Shown here piece after piece: positions 7,767-15,585 of a DNA stretch of 19,099 nucleotides. A program made the position numbers and the translations under genes. The notes under the pieces were generated by a model. It did no database searches. It was not told where the DNA came from and saw nothing but the letters and a program-made list of their open reading frames with translations. This DNA comes from CAYRYU01 sp964428355 (lineage in GTDB: Bacteria; Muiribacteriota; Ozemobacteria; Ozemobacterales; Ozemobacteraceae), in contig CAYRYU010000124.1 of the NCBI GenBank assembly GCA_964428355.1, forward strand, positions 1 to 19,099. The letters are read 5' to 3'. How positions within the stretch are numbered: position 1 is the stretch's first letter; each line of letters begins with the position of its first letter.

Positions 7767-8891
7767 TCAATCCGTGTCGTAGACCCTCTGGACCCGGGAT
7801 CCAATCTGGCAGGTCACCTCATACGTGATGGTATCCAGCTTCTTCGCCCACTCCTCTACCGTGATCTCCTCATCGCCAGAGCGGCCGATAAGGATCACAT
7901 CGTCACCGACCCTGGCGTCGGCTTTCGGACCGAGGTTAGCCATGCTGGCGTCCATGCAGACCCTTCCGACGACGGGAAAGGACCTTCCGCCGATCAGGAC
8001 GCGGCCCGAATTCGAAAAGCGCCGGTTGAAGCCGTCGGCGTACCCTGCCGAGAATGTCGCGATCCAGGTATCCTCGGGGGCCACCCATGTGCGTCCGTAT
8101 CCGATCGCGGTGCCCTTGGTGACCTTCTTGATGAAGGAGATATGGGTTTCGAAGGAGAGACCCGGTTTCAAGGGGACCTTCCGGGGAACATCGGAAGAGG
8201 GATAATAACCGTATGCCATGATTCCGGGCCGGACCATGTTCAGCCAGCTTTCCGGGTGGGCGAGAACCCCTCCGGAGTTCGCGGCGTGCACGAGTTCGAT
8301 CTTCCCCGAAAGCCTCTTTTCGACGTTTTCGACGATCTTCCCGAAGTTCGACAGCTGCCGCTGTGTGAACGAATGGCTTGCCTCATCGCTGACGGGGAGG
8401 TGCGTCCAGATACCCTCGAAGCGCAGGAAAGTCAGTTCCCTGTTGATGAAACCCGCCAGTTCAGGGGCATCCTCCGGGGAGATCCCGATCCGGCCCATTC
8501 CGGTGTCGACCTTGACGTGGATCGGTTCGATCTTCCTGTTCTTGCGCGCTGCCTCGTTGAGGGCTTTGGCGTTTTGCATGTCGCAGATGGTAAGGGTAAG
8601 GTTGTTGCCGATCGCCTCCTCCATCTCCTCGGGATAAGCCGGGCCAAGCTTCAGGATGGGCAGTCGGATCCCGGCCTTCCGAAGCTGGATCCCCTCGGGG
8701 ACGGTTGCCACCCCCAGCCAGTCGATTCCGACCCTTTCGGCGAGTTGTGAGATCTCCACCGCACCATGTCCGTAAGCATTGGCCTTCACCGGGAGCAGGA
8801 TCTTCCTCCCGGCTCCTATCACGTTCCTGATGTTTTCGAGATTGAAGCGGATGTTTTTCAGATGGATTCGGGCATGAGTCTGATAGAACAT
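7767..8891 (-). CDS. alr: Alanine racemase
   Basis: 374 residues, the usual length. This PLP enzyme interconverts L- and D-alanine for peptidoglycan. The PLP lysine is K36 in LPVKANAYGHG. The second catalytic base is Y284 in SAGYADGFNRR. THLPVSDEA, HAANSGG, NMVRPGIMAYG and VGRVCMDASMANLG are all characteristic of Alr. The ATG at 8891 follows the stop of the upstream racemase-family gene with no base between (TGAATG), and GAGGAG within the upstream gene's last codons serves as ribosome binding site. The two genes are therefore one transcription and translation unit. The assignment is very secure. Whether this is the main biosynthetic Alr or a catabolic copy cannot be told from the window. Confidence 0.96.
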   Translation of the reverse strand: MFYQTHARIHLKNIRFNLENIRNVIGAGRKILLPVKANAYGHGAVEISQLAERVGIDWLGVATVPEGIQLRKAGIRLPILKLGPAYPEEMEEAIGNNLTLTICDMQNAKALNEAARKNRKIEPIHVKVDTGMGRIGISPEDAPELAGFINRELTFLRFEGIWTHLPVSDEASHSFTQRQLSNFGKIVENVEKRLSGKIELVHAANSGGVLAHPESWLNMVRPGIMAYGYYPSSDVPRKVPLKPGLSFETHISFIKKVTKGTAIGYGRTWVAPEDTWIATFSAGYADGFNRRFSNSGRVLIGGRSFPVVGRVCMDASMANLGPKADARVGDDVILIGRSGDEEITVEEWAKKLDTITYEVTCQIGSRVQRVYDTD

Positions 8892-9968
8892 TCATTCTCC
8901 TCGTATCACGGTCTTTTCCACGAAGGGGGAGGTCGAGAGAGCCAGCAGGGCTCCGTAATCGGGCTGGAAATGGACTTCGCCGCCGACCTCGAGATCGTTT
9001 GCAGCCTCCTCGACATCGAGGATCAGGTGATCGCTCGACCCGCCCAGCACCGCTATCCCGGGATCGACTGGAACGAGGCCTTCGATCACGGTGTCCTGGC
9101 GCCCCAGGTTGCACAACGCGCGAAGCCTGATTCCGCGATCCGGGAATCCCTCGGACCTTCCGACGGCGTTGGGAATCCTTGGTCCGATGGGAACGGAGGG
9201 CTTGCGCTCGATCTCGATGATTTCGGCGACAAGACGGACGGTATCCTGGCGCGTTCCCGGCCAGGGAGCCCGGTCGATCGGGTTTCTTCCCAGGATGATG
9301 GTTTCCCCGATCCGGAGGTGGTTGACTTCTCCGGGGAGGGTTCCCGCCCGAAGGAGCGGAAGTGCCGAACTGTTCCCCCCGGAAATCAACGGAAGCCCGA
9401 GCCCAGTCTCGATTCGGGCCGAGTTCCGGATTTCAACGAGGCGGGACATGTTCTCGACGGTAGGGATGACGCCCCCGTAACAACCAAGGTTTGCGCCGAG
9501 TCCAAGGATCTCGATTCCCTTCAAGTCGCGGGCCTGGATCAGCAGATCACGGAGGCGTTCAGGCCAGACCCCTTCGCGGAGGTCTCCCAGGTCCGTCATG
9601 ATGATGACCTGGTGCCGGATTCCCCGCGAAAGGGACGCAGCGTCGAGCGCATGGAGAGTTGCGAGCGAGGAATTCAGGCTGATATCCACGGTCTCCACAA
9701 TCTCCCGGGCTTCGGAGGGGGCGGGAAATCGCAGAAGAACGAGCGGACAGTGGGGAAAATGAGACCTGAGCCTCTCGAGGTTTTCCAAACGTGAATCTGC
9801 CAGCATGTCCGCGCCGCCAGAAAACAGGGCATGAGCGACCTCGGGATGCGCAAGGAGTACCTTGGTCACGCAGGCGACCCTTATTCCCGCCTTATGGCAC
9901 TCTCCGATCACGGAGGCTGCGTTGGAGCGGATGCGGTCCGGGAAAATTTCGAGTCTGGGTGACCTCAT
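8892..9968 (-). CDS. Ornithine/alanine racemase family PLP enzyme
   Basis: 358 residues. It belongs to the fold-type III PLP family that includes ornithine racemase (Orr) and the YhfX-like proteins, and it is not a second copy of Alr. Evidence: VACVTKVLLAHPEVA with PLP lysine K36, DSRLENLERL, LLRFPAPSE, TDLGDLREGVWPE, ISGGNSSALPLL, LRIGETIILGRNP and LGGSSDHLILD, which run in family order across the full length. Known Orr enzymes interconvert L- and D-ornithine; family members are also annotated as racemases of alanine or other amino acids. The ATG at 9968 has no obvious ribosome binding site. Its stop abuts the alr start. I am confident of the family but not of the substrate; no ornithine aminomutase or other D-ornithine pathway gene is in the window. 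Confidence 0.88.
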   Translation of the reverse strand: MRSPRLEIFPDRIRSNAASVIGECHKAGIRVACVTKVLLAHPEVAHALFSGGADMLADSRLENLERLRSHFPHCPLVLLRFPAPSEAREIVETVDISLNSSLATLHALDAASLSRGIRHQVIIMTDLGDLREGVWPERLRDLLIQARDLKGIEILGLGANLGCYGGVIPTVENMSRLVEIRNSARIETGLGLPLISGGNSSALPLLRAGTLPGEVNHLRIGETIILGRNPIDRAPWPGTRQDTVRLVAEIIEIERKPSVPIGPRIPNAVGRSEGFPDRGIRLRALCNLGRQDTVIEGLVPVDPGIAVLGGSSDHLILDVEEAANDLEVGGEVHFQPDYGALLALSTSPFVEKTVIRGE

Positions 9969-10039
9969 TCAGGTTTGAGCCTGCAATGCCCCTTTCAGAT
10001 GATTCCTGAGTGCACGGAAGATTATCGGAAACGGGCAGG

Positions 10040-10051
10040 ATTATAACACAA
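10040..10051 (-). promoter_or_regulatory. Promoter -10 element for the racemase operon
   Basis: On the minus strand the bases read TTGTGTTATAAT: a perfect TATAAT box with an extended TGTGT in front. No convincing -35 box is present upstream, which is normal for extended -10 promoters. It lies 71 nt before the ATG at 9968 in the divergent region shared with the nuclease gene. The interval 9969-10182 holds this promoter, the opposite one and a short repeat-like tract at about 10072-10105. No gene is seen in it. Confidence 0.65.
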
Positions 10052-10071
10052 TCCCCGCCAAAAAACCTTTT

Positions 10072-10105
10072 CGCCTCTGTGCTTCCGCGCCTCGGTGGCT
10101 TTTCT
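10072..10105. repeat. Short non-coding tract resembling a dispersed repeat
   Basis: The bases include CCTCTGTGCTTCCGCG followed by CCTCGGTGGC, a pattern seen in dispersed intergenic repeats. Its reverse complement shares GCACAGAGGC, and a nearby ACCGAG, with bases about 1440-1455 downstream of the phosphatase gene. The likeness is short and may be part of a degraded repeat family. Confidence 0.3.
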
Positions 10106-10142
10106 CTCAGCAACCTGGCTTCATTGTCCAAACCCCCGGTGT

Positions 10143-10154
10143 TTGCGCTATAAT
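10143..10154 (+). promoter_or_regulatory. Promoter -10 element for the five-module nuclease gene
   Basis: TTGCGCTATAAT contains a perfect TATAAT box. A weak -35 candidate (TTGTCC, 10124-10129) lies 19 nt upstream. Transcription from here would begin near 10161, downstream of the ATG at 10153 that lies inside the -10 box. Translation must therefore start at the ATG at 10183, which is preceded by GAAAGGG seven bases away. Confidence 0.65.
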
Positions 10155-10182
10155 GGGCCAAATCATCAGAAAGGGTTTCCGC

Positions 10183-13100
10183 ATGCCCGACAAACCTGAT
10201 CTTTTCCAGAAATTGTTCAGAAAAACGAAGGAAAATCTCGAGAAGAAGCCCCAGCCGACTCCTCCCCAACCGGCTCCTTCCCAACCTGCAAAAAAGCCTG
10301 TCATTGGGGCTCCAGCCCAGACCGGCGGAGCGCCTGCCGCCAGGCCGGGCGGTGCGACTTCCGCCCCGGCGAAGCCTGCCCCCCCTGCCGGAAAGCCCCC
10401 CACCGAGCCGAAGAAAATCAAAGTGCCTTTGACAGGGGGGAAACTGGAGGCCTATCGCTCGTGTCCCCGGAAGTTCTCGTTCGCCTACCTCGAGAAAGCG
10501 GCCTCCTCGAGAGGCCCTTCGCATTACCTCTCGTTCGATTCATCTCTCCATGCGGCCTTGAAGCTATTCTACCGGACCCGGAAGCCCAACGAACCCCTCA
10601 AGCTCGAAAACCTTCTGAAATTCTACGCCTCCAGCTGGGATTCGAGGGGGTATGACAACCCCGAACATGAAAAGGAGGTCAGGGCTGAAGGGGAAAAAGC
10701 CCTCGCGAACTATTTCGAAAAATTCTGCAAGGGGCCACCCAAGGCCGCGGAGGTGGACTACTTCTTCAAGGTCGAGCTTTTTGGAGGGGAATACTCCGGG
10801 AAGATCGACCGCGTCGACAAGTTCCCGGACGGAACGCTCGAGTTCATCGATTACAAATCGGGAAAACCCCCTGAAGGCGGAGTCGACGAACTTGCGGGCA
10901 GCCTTCCCGTCCAGCTCCTGTTCCATGTCGCCGATATCCTCTGGCCCGGGAAGGCAAAGAAGCTTTCCTGCATCTACCTCAAGAGCGGGACGATGCTCAC
11001 GGTTTTCCGGAACCCCGCCCGGATGGCCTCGGCAAAAAAAGAGTTCCTGGAACTCGCCGATCGGATCTACGCAGGCGATTTTTCCCCGAAGCGGTCCGAG
11101 GGATGCGAATTCTGCGACTTCCGCGAGCTCTGTCCGGTGGGTCGCATACCCACCCTCAATGCCACGAAGCTCCGTGCGTTCCTGGATTGTCCGCGCAAGT
11201 ATGAACTGACGTATGTCAGCCGCGCGGGCAAGAAGCCCTTCGAGGGTTTTTCCCCCGACCTTCTTCTCGACAGGCTTTTGCACGATGCGCTCAAGACCCT
11301 GCACCAGAAATCCATGGCTCGAGCCGGGAAAGAACCCCTTCCGCTCGCACTCGAAGCTTTCTACGCCTCGATCCCGGGAGAGCTGCCCGAGGAACAGGCT
11401 TTTCAGCTCAAGGAATCCGGCCGCGAGCTTTTGGTGAGTTATGTCCAGAAATTCTTTCCCCAGGCCAGGGTCAAGGCTCTGAACCAACCGATCAACCTCA
11501 CAAGGCCGAACTTCGATTTCCAGGCGACGATGGACCGGGTCGACGATCTCCCCGACGGGACACTCGAGCTGATCGATTACAAGACCGGAAAGCGGGTTTC
11601 GGAAGAGGACGAGCTAAAGACCGATCCGGTGGTTCTTGCGACTGCGGCATCCGCCTATCACCAGCACGGAGGGAAGGTCAGCCGGTTTTCCTGCATCTTC
11701 CTCCGGGGCGGGATGAAAGTCTCGATCCCCGTCGACGAGTTCCTCGTCAACCGGGGAATGAACCTTCTCGAGGACGTTGCCACGCGGATCCTGAGAGGCG
11801 ATTTCGAAGCCCTGGGTGGAACCTCCTGCAGCTTCTGCCGCGTCTCCGACCATTGTGGAAGCGGCCAGGCCTCGGTCTCGATATCGAAGATCCAGACCTT
11901 GCGGGAGTGTCCGAAGAGATTCAAGTTCAGGTACATCGACCGCGCAGAGGTTCCCGATCGGGAGAAACCATCCCTCGTCCTCTACCAGGCTCTCAGGGAT
12001 TCCCTCCGGAACTTCGTCAGCCAGGGAAAGATGACCCCGGTGGAGCCCCTCGTTGAATTCTTCGGCAGGAAGCTGGGCGGGGCAGGCTTGACCGATCCCG
12101 CCGTGGTTTCCAAGCTTGCGGAGTCTGGAACCACCGCTCTAAGGAACTTCCACGCTTCTCTCGGGGGGAAATTCCCCTCGGTCAAGTCGATGTGTGAGAG
12201 TGTCCGGGCCGGTTTCGAGGGCGTGGTCCTGAACTCCTCCTTCGACCGGGTCGACCTGCTTCCAAACGGGAAGCTCGATCTCGTGATCTACAAGACGGCC
12301 AAAAAGATGCCCAGCCCTCACGAGGTTGGGCTGGACATAAGCGGGATCTTCAACTTCGTAACGGGAAACACGGCCTGGAACGGCAAGGTCGAGAAGGTGA
12401 CCTACCATTATCTCCTGGCGAACCAGAAGGTCTTTTTCACCCCCTCCGACCGCGAGATCGAGCGGCTCCGGCTGGCCCTGGCCGAGTTTCAGGACGAACT
12501 GGCGCGGGGGGAGTTCGAAGGCCAGCGGAACCCCCTTTGTTCCTACTGCGACTATGTGGAGATCTGCGACGACGCGAAACGGATGCTGCTGTCCCCGAGC
12601 AAGATCAACACGTTTCTTTCGTGTGCGTACAAGTACAAGATGAATTACATCGACCGCGTCCCGAAGGAGGTCCGGCCCACTCCCCATCTCAACTTCGACA
12701 GGTCGATCCATTATGCCCTGCGCGAGTTCCACGAGCAGTACGACGTCAAGAGCCTCACCAAGAACCCCTTCCCCCAGATCCTGGGAAAATTCTGGATCAA
12801 TGCAGGATACGCCGACTGGGAGGACGAACAACGTTTCAAGACACGCGCTGCGGCGTTCCTGGAGAGCTACTTCCAGGGACTGGACGGCTCCGAAAACCCC
12901 GTCTTCTTCGAGACCGGGGCACGCTGGCGACTTGACAACCTCGACCTCGCGGTCAACTTCGACCGCGTAGACGAGCTTCCCAACGGGAAACTCGAGGTCA
13001 TCGACTACAAGACCGGGAAGAAGATCCTCGACGAGCGGGTGGTTCATGATGACATGGGGCTGATGAACATGTTCATGGCAGCCAACAACCGCTGGCCCGG

Positions 13101-14124
13101 CCGGGTGGAAAAGGTGACCTACCATTTCATGGCGGGTCCGAAAAAGGTGAGCCTGACCCCAACCGGGGAAGACATTCAGAAGCACACCGAACGGATCCTC
13201 AAGCTGGCCGGAAACATCGAATCCGCCGAGTTCGAGGCCAACAAGGGATGTCTATGCGCCTGGTGCGAGTTCTACGGGCCATGCCCCCAATGGAAGATCA
13301 AGCCGTTCCAGCTCTCGAACGAGACCCAGGAGGTGTTCCGCAAGAGGATCCGTCTGAGCTACTCGAAGATGGGCCTTTTCGAGAACTGCCCCCGGTCCTA
13401 CCGGAAACTCTACATCGACCGGATCCCCCCCAAGCCCCAGCCGTTCTTCAGCTTCGGAACGACGATACACGAGACCTTCGAGCACATCTACGATCCTTCC
13501 CACCCGCGCCCGCGTCCCTCTCTCGAGGAGCTGCTCGAGGTTTTCGAAAGTGTGCGAATGACCCTGCGGGAAGGGTATTCCACCCCCGAAATCGAGGAGC
13601 GTTACCGCCAGGACGGAATCCGCCAGCTGACCCTCTATTACCACCGGTTCATAGAGAACAAGGATTTCCAGCCCGCCCACTCGATCGAGGATTACTTCGA
13701 GATCCCCTGCGGGAAATACGCCGTCATGACCGGCTTCATCGACCGGATCGACAAGCTCCCCGACGGGACATTCGAAATCCTCGACTACAAGACCGAGCCT
13801 ACCGACCGAACCCAGGCCGAGGTGGACAAGGACAAGCAGTTGAGCATCTATTACTGGGCCTGCGAGGATTCCATGGACCTGAAGATCAGCAAGCTGTCAC
13901 TGTTCATGCTCGATCACGACAAGAAGATCGAAACCACGCGCAAGAGGGCGGACATCCAGAAGGTGGTCGAGCACGTCGACGAAACCGCATACCGGATGAT
14001 CAACGAAAAGGAGTTCCTCCCAAAAAAGAACAAATACTGCAAGAGTTGCGACCATCTTCACGATTGCCCCCTGAAAGACGAAGTCATGGCTGACCAGAGC
14101 CTTATCTCGATGAAAAAGTTCTGA
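10183..14124 (+). CDS. Protein with five tandem Cas4/AddB-like PD-(D/E)XK nuclease modules and five predicted Fe-S sites
   Basis: 1313 residues. A Pro/Ala-rich linker (about 24-76) follows a short charged start. Five PDDEXK_1-type (RecB/Cas4/AddB) modules then repeat every 237-260 residues: about 79-318, 323-558, 565-796, 803-1034 and 1056-1300. Each opens with a Cys (C94, C336, C576, C814, C1069; CPRKF-type) and closes with C-x2-C-x5-C (for example C308, C311, C317), the four-Cys Fe-S pattern of Cas4 and AddB. The DRVD...E..DYK core is present in modules 1, 2, 4 and 5 (D209/D223/K225, D451/D465/K467, D927/D941/K943, D1187/D1201/K1203), as is the motif I His (H123, H367, H843, H1096). Module 3 has R605 and I702 in place of His and Asp and is probably inactive. 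No helicase or CRISPR domain is present. The start at 10183 is set by the promoter and GAAAGGG. It is probably a DNA-processing protein; its role is unknown. Confidence 0.92.
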   Translation: MPDKPDLFQKLFRKTKENLEKKPQPTPPQPAPSQPAKKPVIGAPAQTGGAPAARPGGATSAPAKPAPPAGKPPTEPKKIKVPLTGGKLEAYRSCPRKFSFAYLEKAASSRGPSHYLSFDSSLHAALKLFYRTRKPNEPLKLENLLKFYASSWDSRGYDNPEHEKEVRAEGEKALANYFEKFCKGPPKAAEVDYFFKVELFGGEYSGKIDRVDKFPDGTLEFIDYKSGKPPEGGVDELAGSLPVQLLFHVADILWPGKAKKLSCIYLKSGTMLTVFRNPARMASAKKEFLELADRIYAGDFSPKRSEGCEFCDFRELCPVGRIPTLNATKLRAFLDCPRKYELTYVSRAGKKPFEGFSPDLLLDRLLHDALKTLHQKSMARAGKEPLPLALEAFYASIPGELPEEQAFQLKESGRELLVSYVQKFFPQARVKALNQPINLTRPNFDFQATMDRVDDLPDGTLELIDYKTGKRVSEEDELKTDPVVLATAASAYHQHGGKVSRFSCIFLRGGMKVSIPVDEFLVNRGMNLLEDVATRILRGDFEALGGTSCSFCRVSDHCGSGQASVSISKIQTLRECPKRFKFRYIDRAEVPDREKPSLVLYQALRDSLRNFVSQGKMTPVEPLVEFFGRKLGGAGLTDPAVVSKLAESGTTALRNFHASLGGKFPSVKSMCESVRAGFEGVVLNSSFDRVDLLPNGKLDLVIYKTAKKMPSPHEVGLDISGIFNFVTGNTAWNGKVEKVTYHYLLANQKVFFTPSDREIERLRLALAEFQDELARGEFEGQRNPLCSYCDYVEICDDAKRMLLSPSKINTFLSCAYKYKMNYIDRVPKEVRPTPHLNFDRSIHYALREFHEQYDVKSLTKNPFPQILGKFWINAGYADWEDEQRFKTRAAAFLESYFQGLDGSENPVFFETGARWRLDNLDLAVNFDRVDELPNGKLEVIDYKTGKKILDERVVHDDMGLMNMFMAANNRWPGRVEKVTYHFMAGPKKVSLTPTGEDIQKHTERILKLAGNIESAEFEANKGCLCAWCEFYGPCPQWKIKPFQLSNETQEVFRKRIRLSYSKMGLFENCPRSYRKLYIDRIPPKPQPFFSFGTTIHETFEHIYDPSHPRPRPSLEELLEVFESVRMTLREGYSTPEIEERYRQDGIRQLTLYYHRFIENKDFQPAHSIEDYFEIPCGKYAVMTGFIDRIDKLPDGTFEILDYKTEPTDRTQAEVDKDKQLSIYYWACEDSMDLKISKLSLFMLDHDKKIETTRKRADIQKVVEHVDETAYRMINEKEFLPKKNKYCKSCDHLHDCPLKDEVMADQSLISMKKF

Positions 14125-14126
14125 AG

Positions 14127-14138
14127 TTGTGTTAGAAT
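14127..14138 (+). promoter_or_regulatory. Promoter -10 element for the maltosyltransferase-like/neuB operon
   Basis: TTGTGTTAGAAT, beginning 3 nt after the nuclease stop codon, has the same TGTGT extension as the racemase promoter and a TAGAAT -10 box. No clear -35 box. It lies 99 nt before the ATG at 14238. Confidence 0.5.
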
Positions 14139-14198
14139 CCCCCCCACGTGGCCGGGTCCCGGAAGCCAATCCGGGCCTTCGCGGCTGGAACGGATCCC

Positions 14199-14217
14199 AC
14201 CGACCGCCAGGGTCGGT
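14199..14217 (+). promoter_or_regulatory. Hairpin in the leader just before the ribosome binding site
   Basis: ACCGACC (14199-14205) pairs perfectly with GGTCGGT (14211-14217) around a 5-nt loop. It ends 5 nt before AAAAGGAG (14222-14229), the binding site for the start at 14238. No U-run follows, so it is not a terminator. It might stabilise the leader or tune translation. Confidence 0.35.
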
Positions 14218-14237
14218 CGACAAAAGGAGTGCACGCC

Positions 14238-15577
14238 ATGGCCGAGAAGCTTTCCCCCCTGACAAGGCTCCGGAAGGAACTCGATCTCCTCTCGAAGAGA
14301 AAAAGGCTCTACCATTACAAGGTTCCAAGCCTCTGGATTCCGGTTGGGGGAAAGGTTCCGGAAAAGCCTGGAAGGATGAGCGTCAACCCGGGCAGGTTCT
14401 TTCTCGATCATGTCGATGCCATCAAGGNNNNNNNNNNNNNNNNNNNNNNNNNNNNNNNNNNNNNNNNNNNNNNNNNNNNNNNNNNNNNNNNNNNNNNNNN
14501 NNNNNNNNNNNNNNNNNNNNNNNNNNNTGGCCGCCCGACGACACCCAGCCGCCCTGGAACGATGTCACCTACCTCCGGATGTACCTCGACCGGGACCCGA
14601 AGAAACCCCGGTTCAACTATATCGCCTACAACACCATCCGGATGTACGATTCCGGGCTGGCGGACGATTCTTGCGCCAACCGCCCGCTCTGGGAGAAGAT
14701 CCGTGACCTGATTCCCTTCTACCAGGAGGAATACGGCATCGATGGAGTCATGGTCGACATGGGCCATGCGGTCCCGGTGAAGCTGATGCAGGAGATCGTC
14801 GATACCGCCCGGAAAAAGGATCCCGACTTCGCCTTCCTTTCGGAAAACTTCTCGATAGAGGAAAGCAGCGTTAAAGCGGGTTACAATGCCGTGGTCGGAT
14901 ATGCCTGGTGGGTCGAGTACAAGAGGGAAGGACTGCTGGACCTCCTCGATCATATCGGCCGGCGGGGAGTCCCCATCCCCTTCTTCGGGACCCCGGAGAA
15001 CCACAACACTCCACGGGCGGCCGGCAGGCCGGGAGGGGAGAAATACGCCCGGTATTCGTTCCTGGTCAATACCATGCTCCCGAATTCCGTACCATTCATC
15101 CATTCGGGGTTCGAACTCGGGGAGACACACCCCGTCAACACAGGGCTCGACTTCACCGTTTCCGATCTCAAGCGCCTCTCGGGTGTTCCCCTCCCGCTGT
15201 TCGACCTCTGTGCGCTGAACTGGGAATACAAGGGCGGAATGATCGATTTCACCGCCGAGGTGCTCGCCCTTCGTGAGAGGTTCGCCGCCGCGGTCAAGGC
15301 TCCGCATCAGGAATCGTTCATCCTCCTCAAGACGATCGAGCCCGACGTAATCGGTTTCATCCGGCGGGGGGGCGGAAATCACGTGATGGTCCTCGTCAAC
15401 CGGGATCTCGAAAAACCGCATGAGGTGGCGATCGACCTCGGAAGCCATCTTCCCCCGGGCGCGCGGGACGTCAGGATGCATCTGGCACAGTCCCGGCAGG
15501 GTTCCTCGTTGCCGGTGCAGCAGGGCCTTCTGCGAATCACCCTCGATGCCGGGGAGTCGCTGCTCCTTTCCTGGTAA
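14238..15577 (+). CDS. GH13 maltosyltransferase-like protein, interrupted by an assembly gap
   Basis: The first part (14238-14427) and the part after the 100-N gap (14528-15577) are in different frames because the placeholder has the wrong length; I read them as one gene. Both halves resemble the Thermotoga maritima maltosyltransferase (MTase, GH13): VPSLWIPVGGK near the start, then PPWNDVTYLRMYLD, YGIDGVMVDMGHAVP with the nucleophile Asp (14756-14758), LSENFS with the acid/base Glu (14843-14845), NSVPFIHSGFELGE and NTGLDF. A C-terminal beta domain ends the protein. MTase moves maltosyl units between maltodextrins. By my recollection of MTase, two usual GH13 residues differ: the Arg two before the nucleophile is Met (14750-14752), and the third Asp is Asn in NHNTPR (15005-15007). 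Activity may therefore be altered. AAAAGGAG upstream sets the start. Confidence 0.82.
14428..14527. other. Assembly gap (100 N placeholder) inside the maltosyltransferase-like gene
   Basis: Exactly 100 N. One base of a codon precedes the gap and a full codon follows it, so the true length must leave remainder 2 when divided by 3, which 100 does not. Comparison with the T. maritima MTase as I remember it suggests roughly 250 residues, about 750 bp, are missing. That estimate is from memory. Confidence 0.9.
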
Positions 15578-15585
15578 CCCCCGAC

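Noticed and set aside
12139..13185. A 348-codon open frame on the minus strand inside the nuclease gene
   Set aside because: Antisense to the repeated modules. No start signal and no family-like motifs; explained by codon bias.
10183..14124. A CRISPR-Cas role for the Cas4-like protein
   Set aside because: No CRISPR repeats, cas1, cas2 or other cas genes are in the window. Fe-S PD-(D/E)XK domains also occur in AddB, Dna2 and many stand-alone nucleases.
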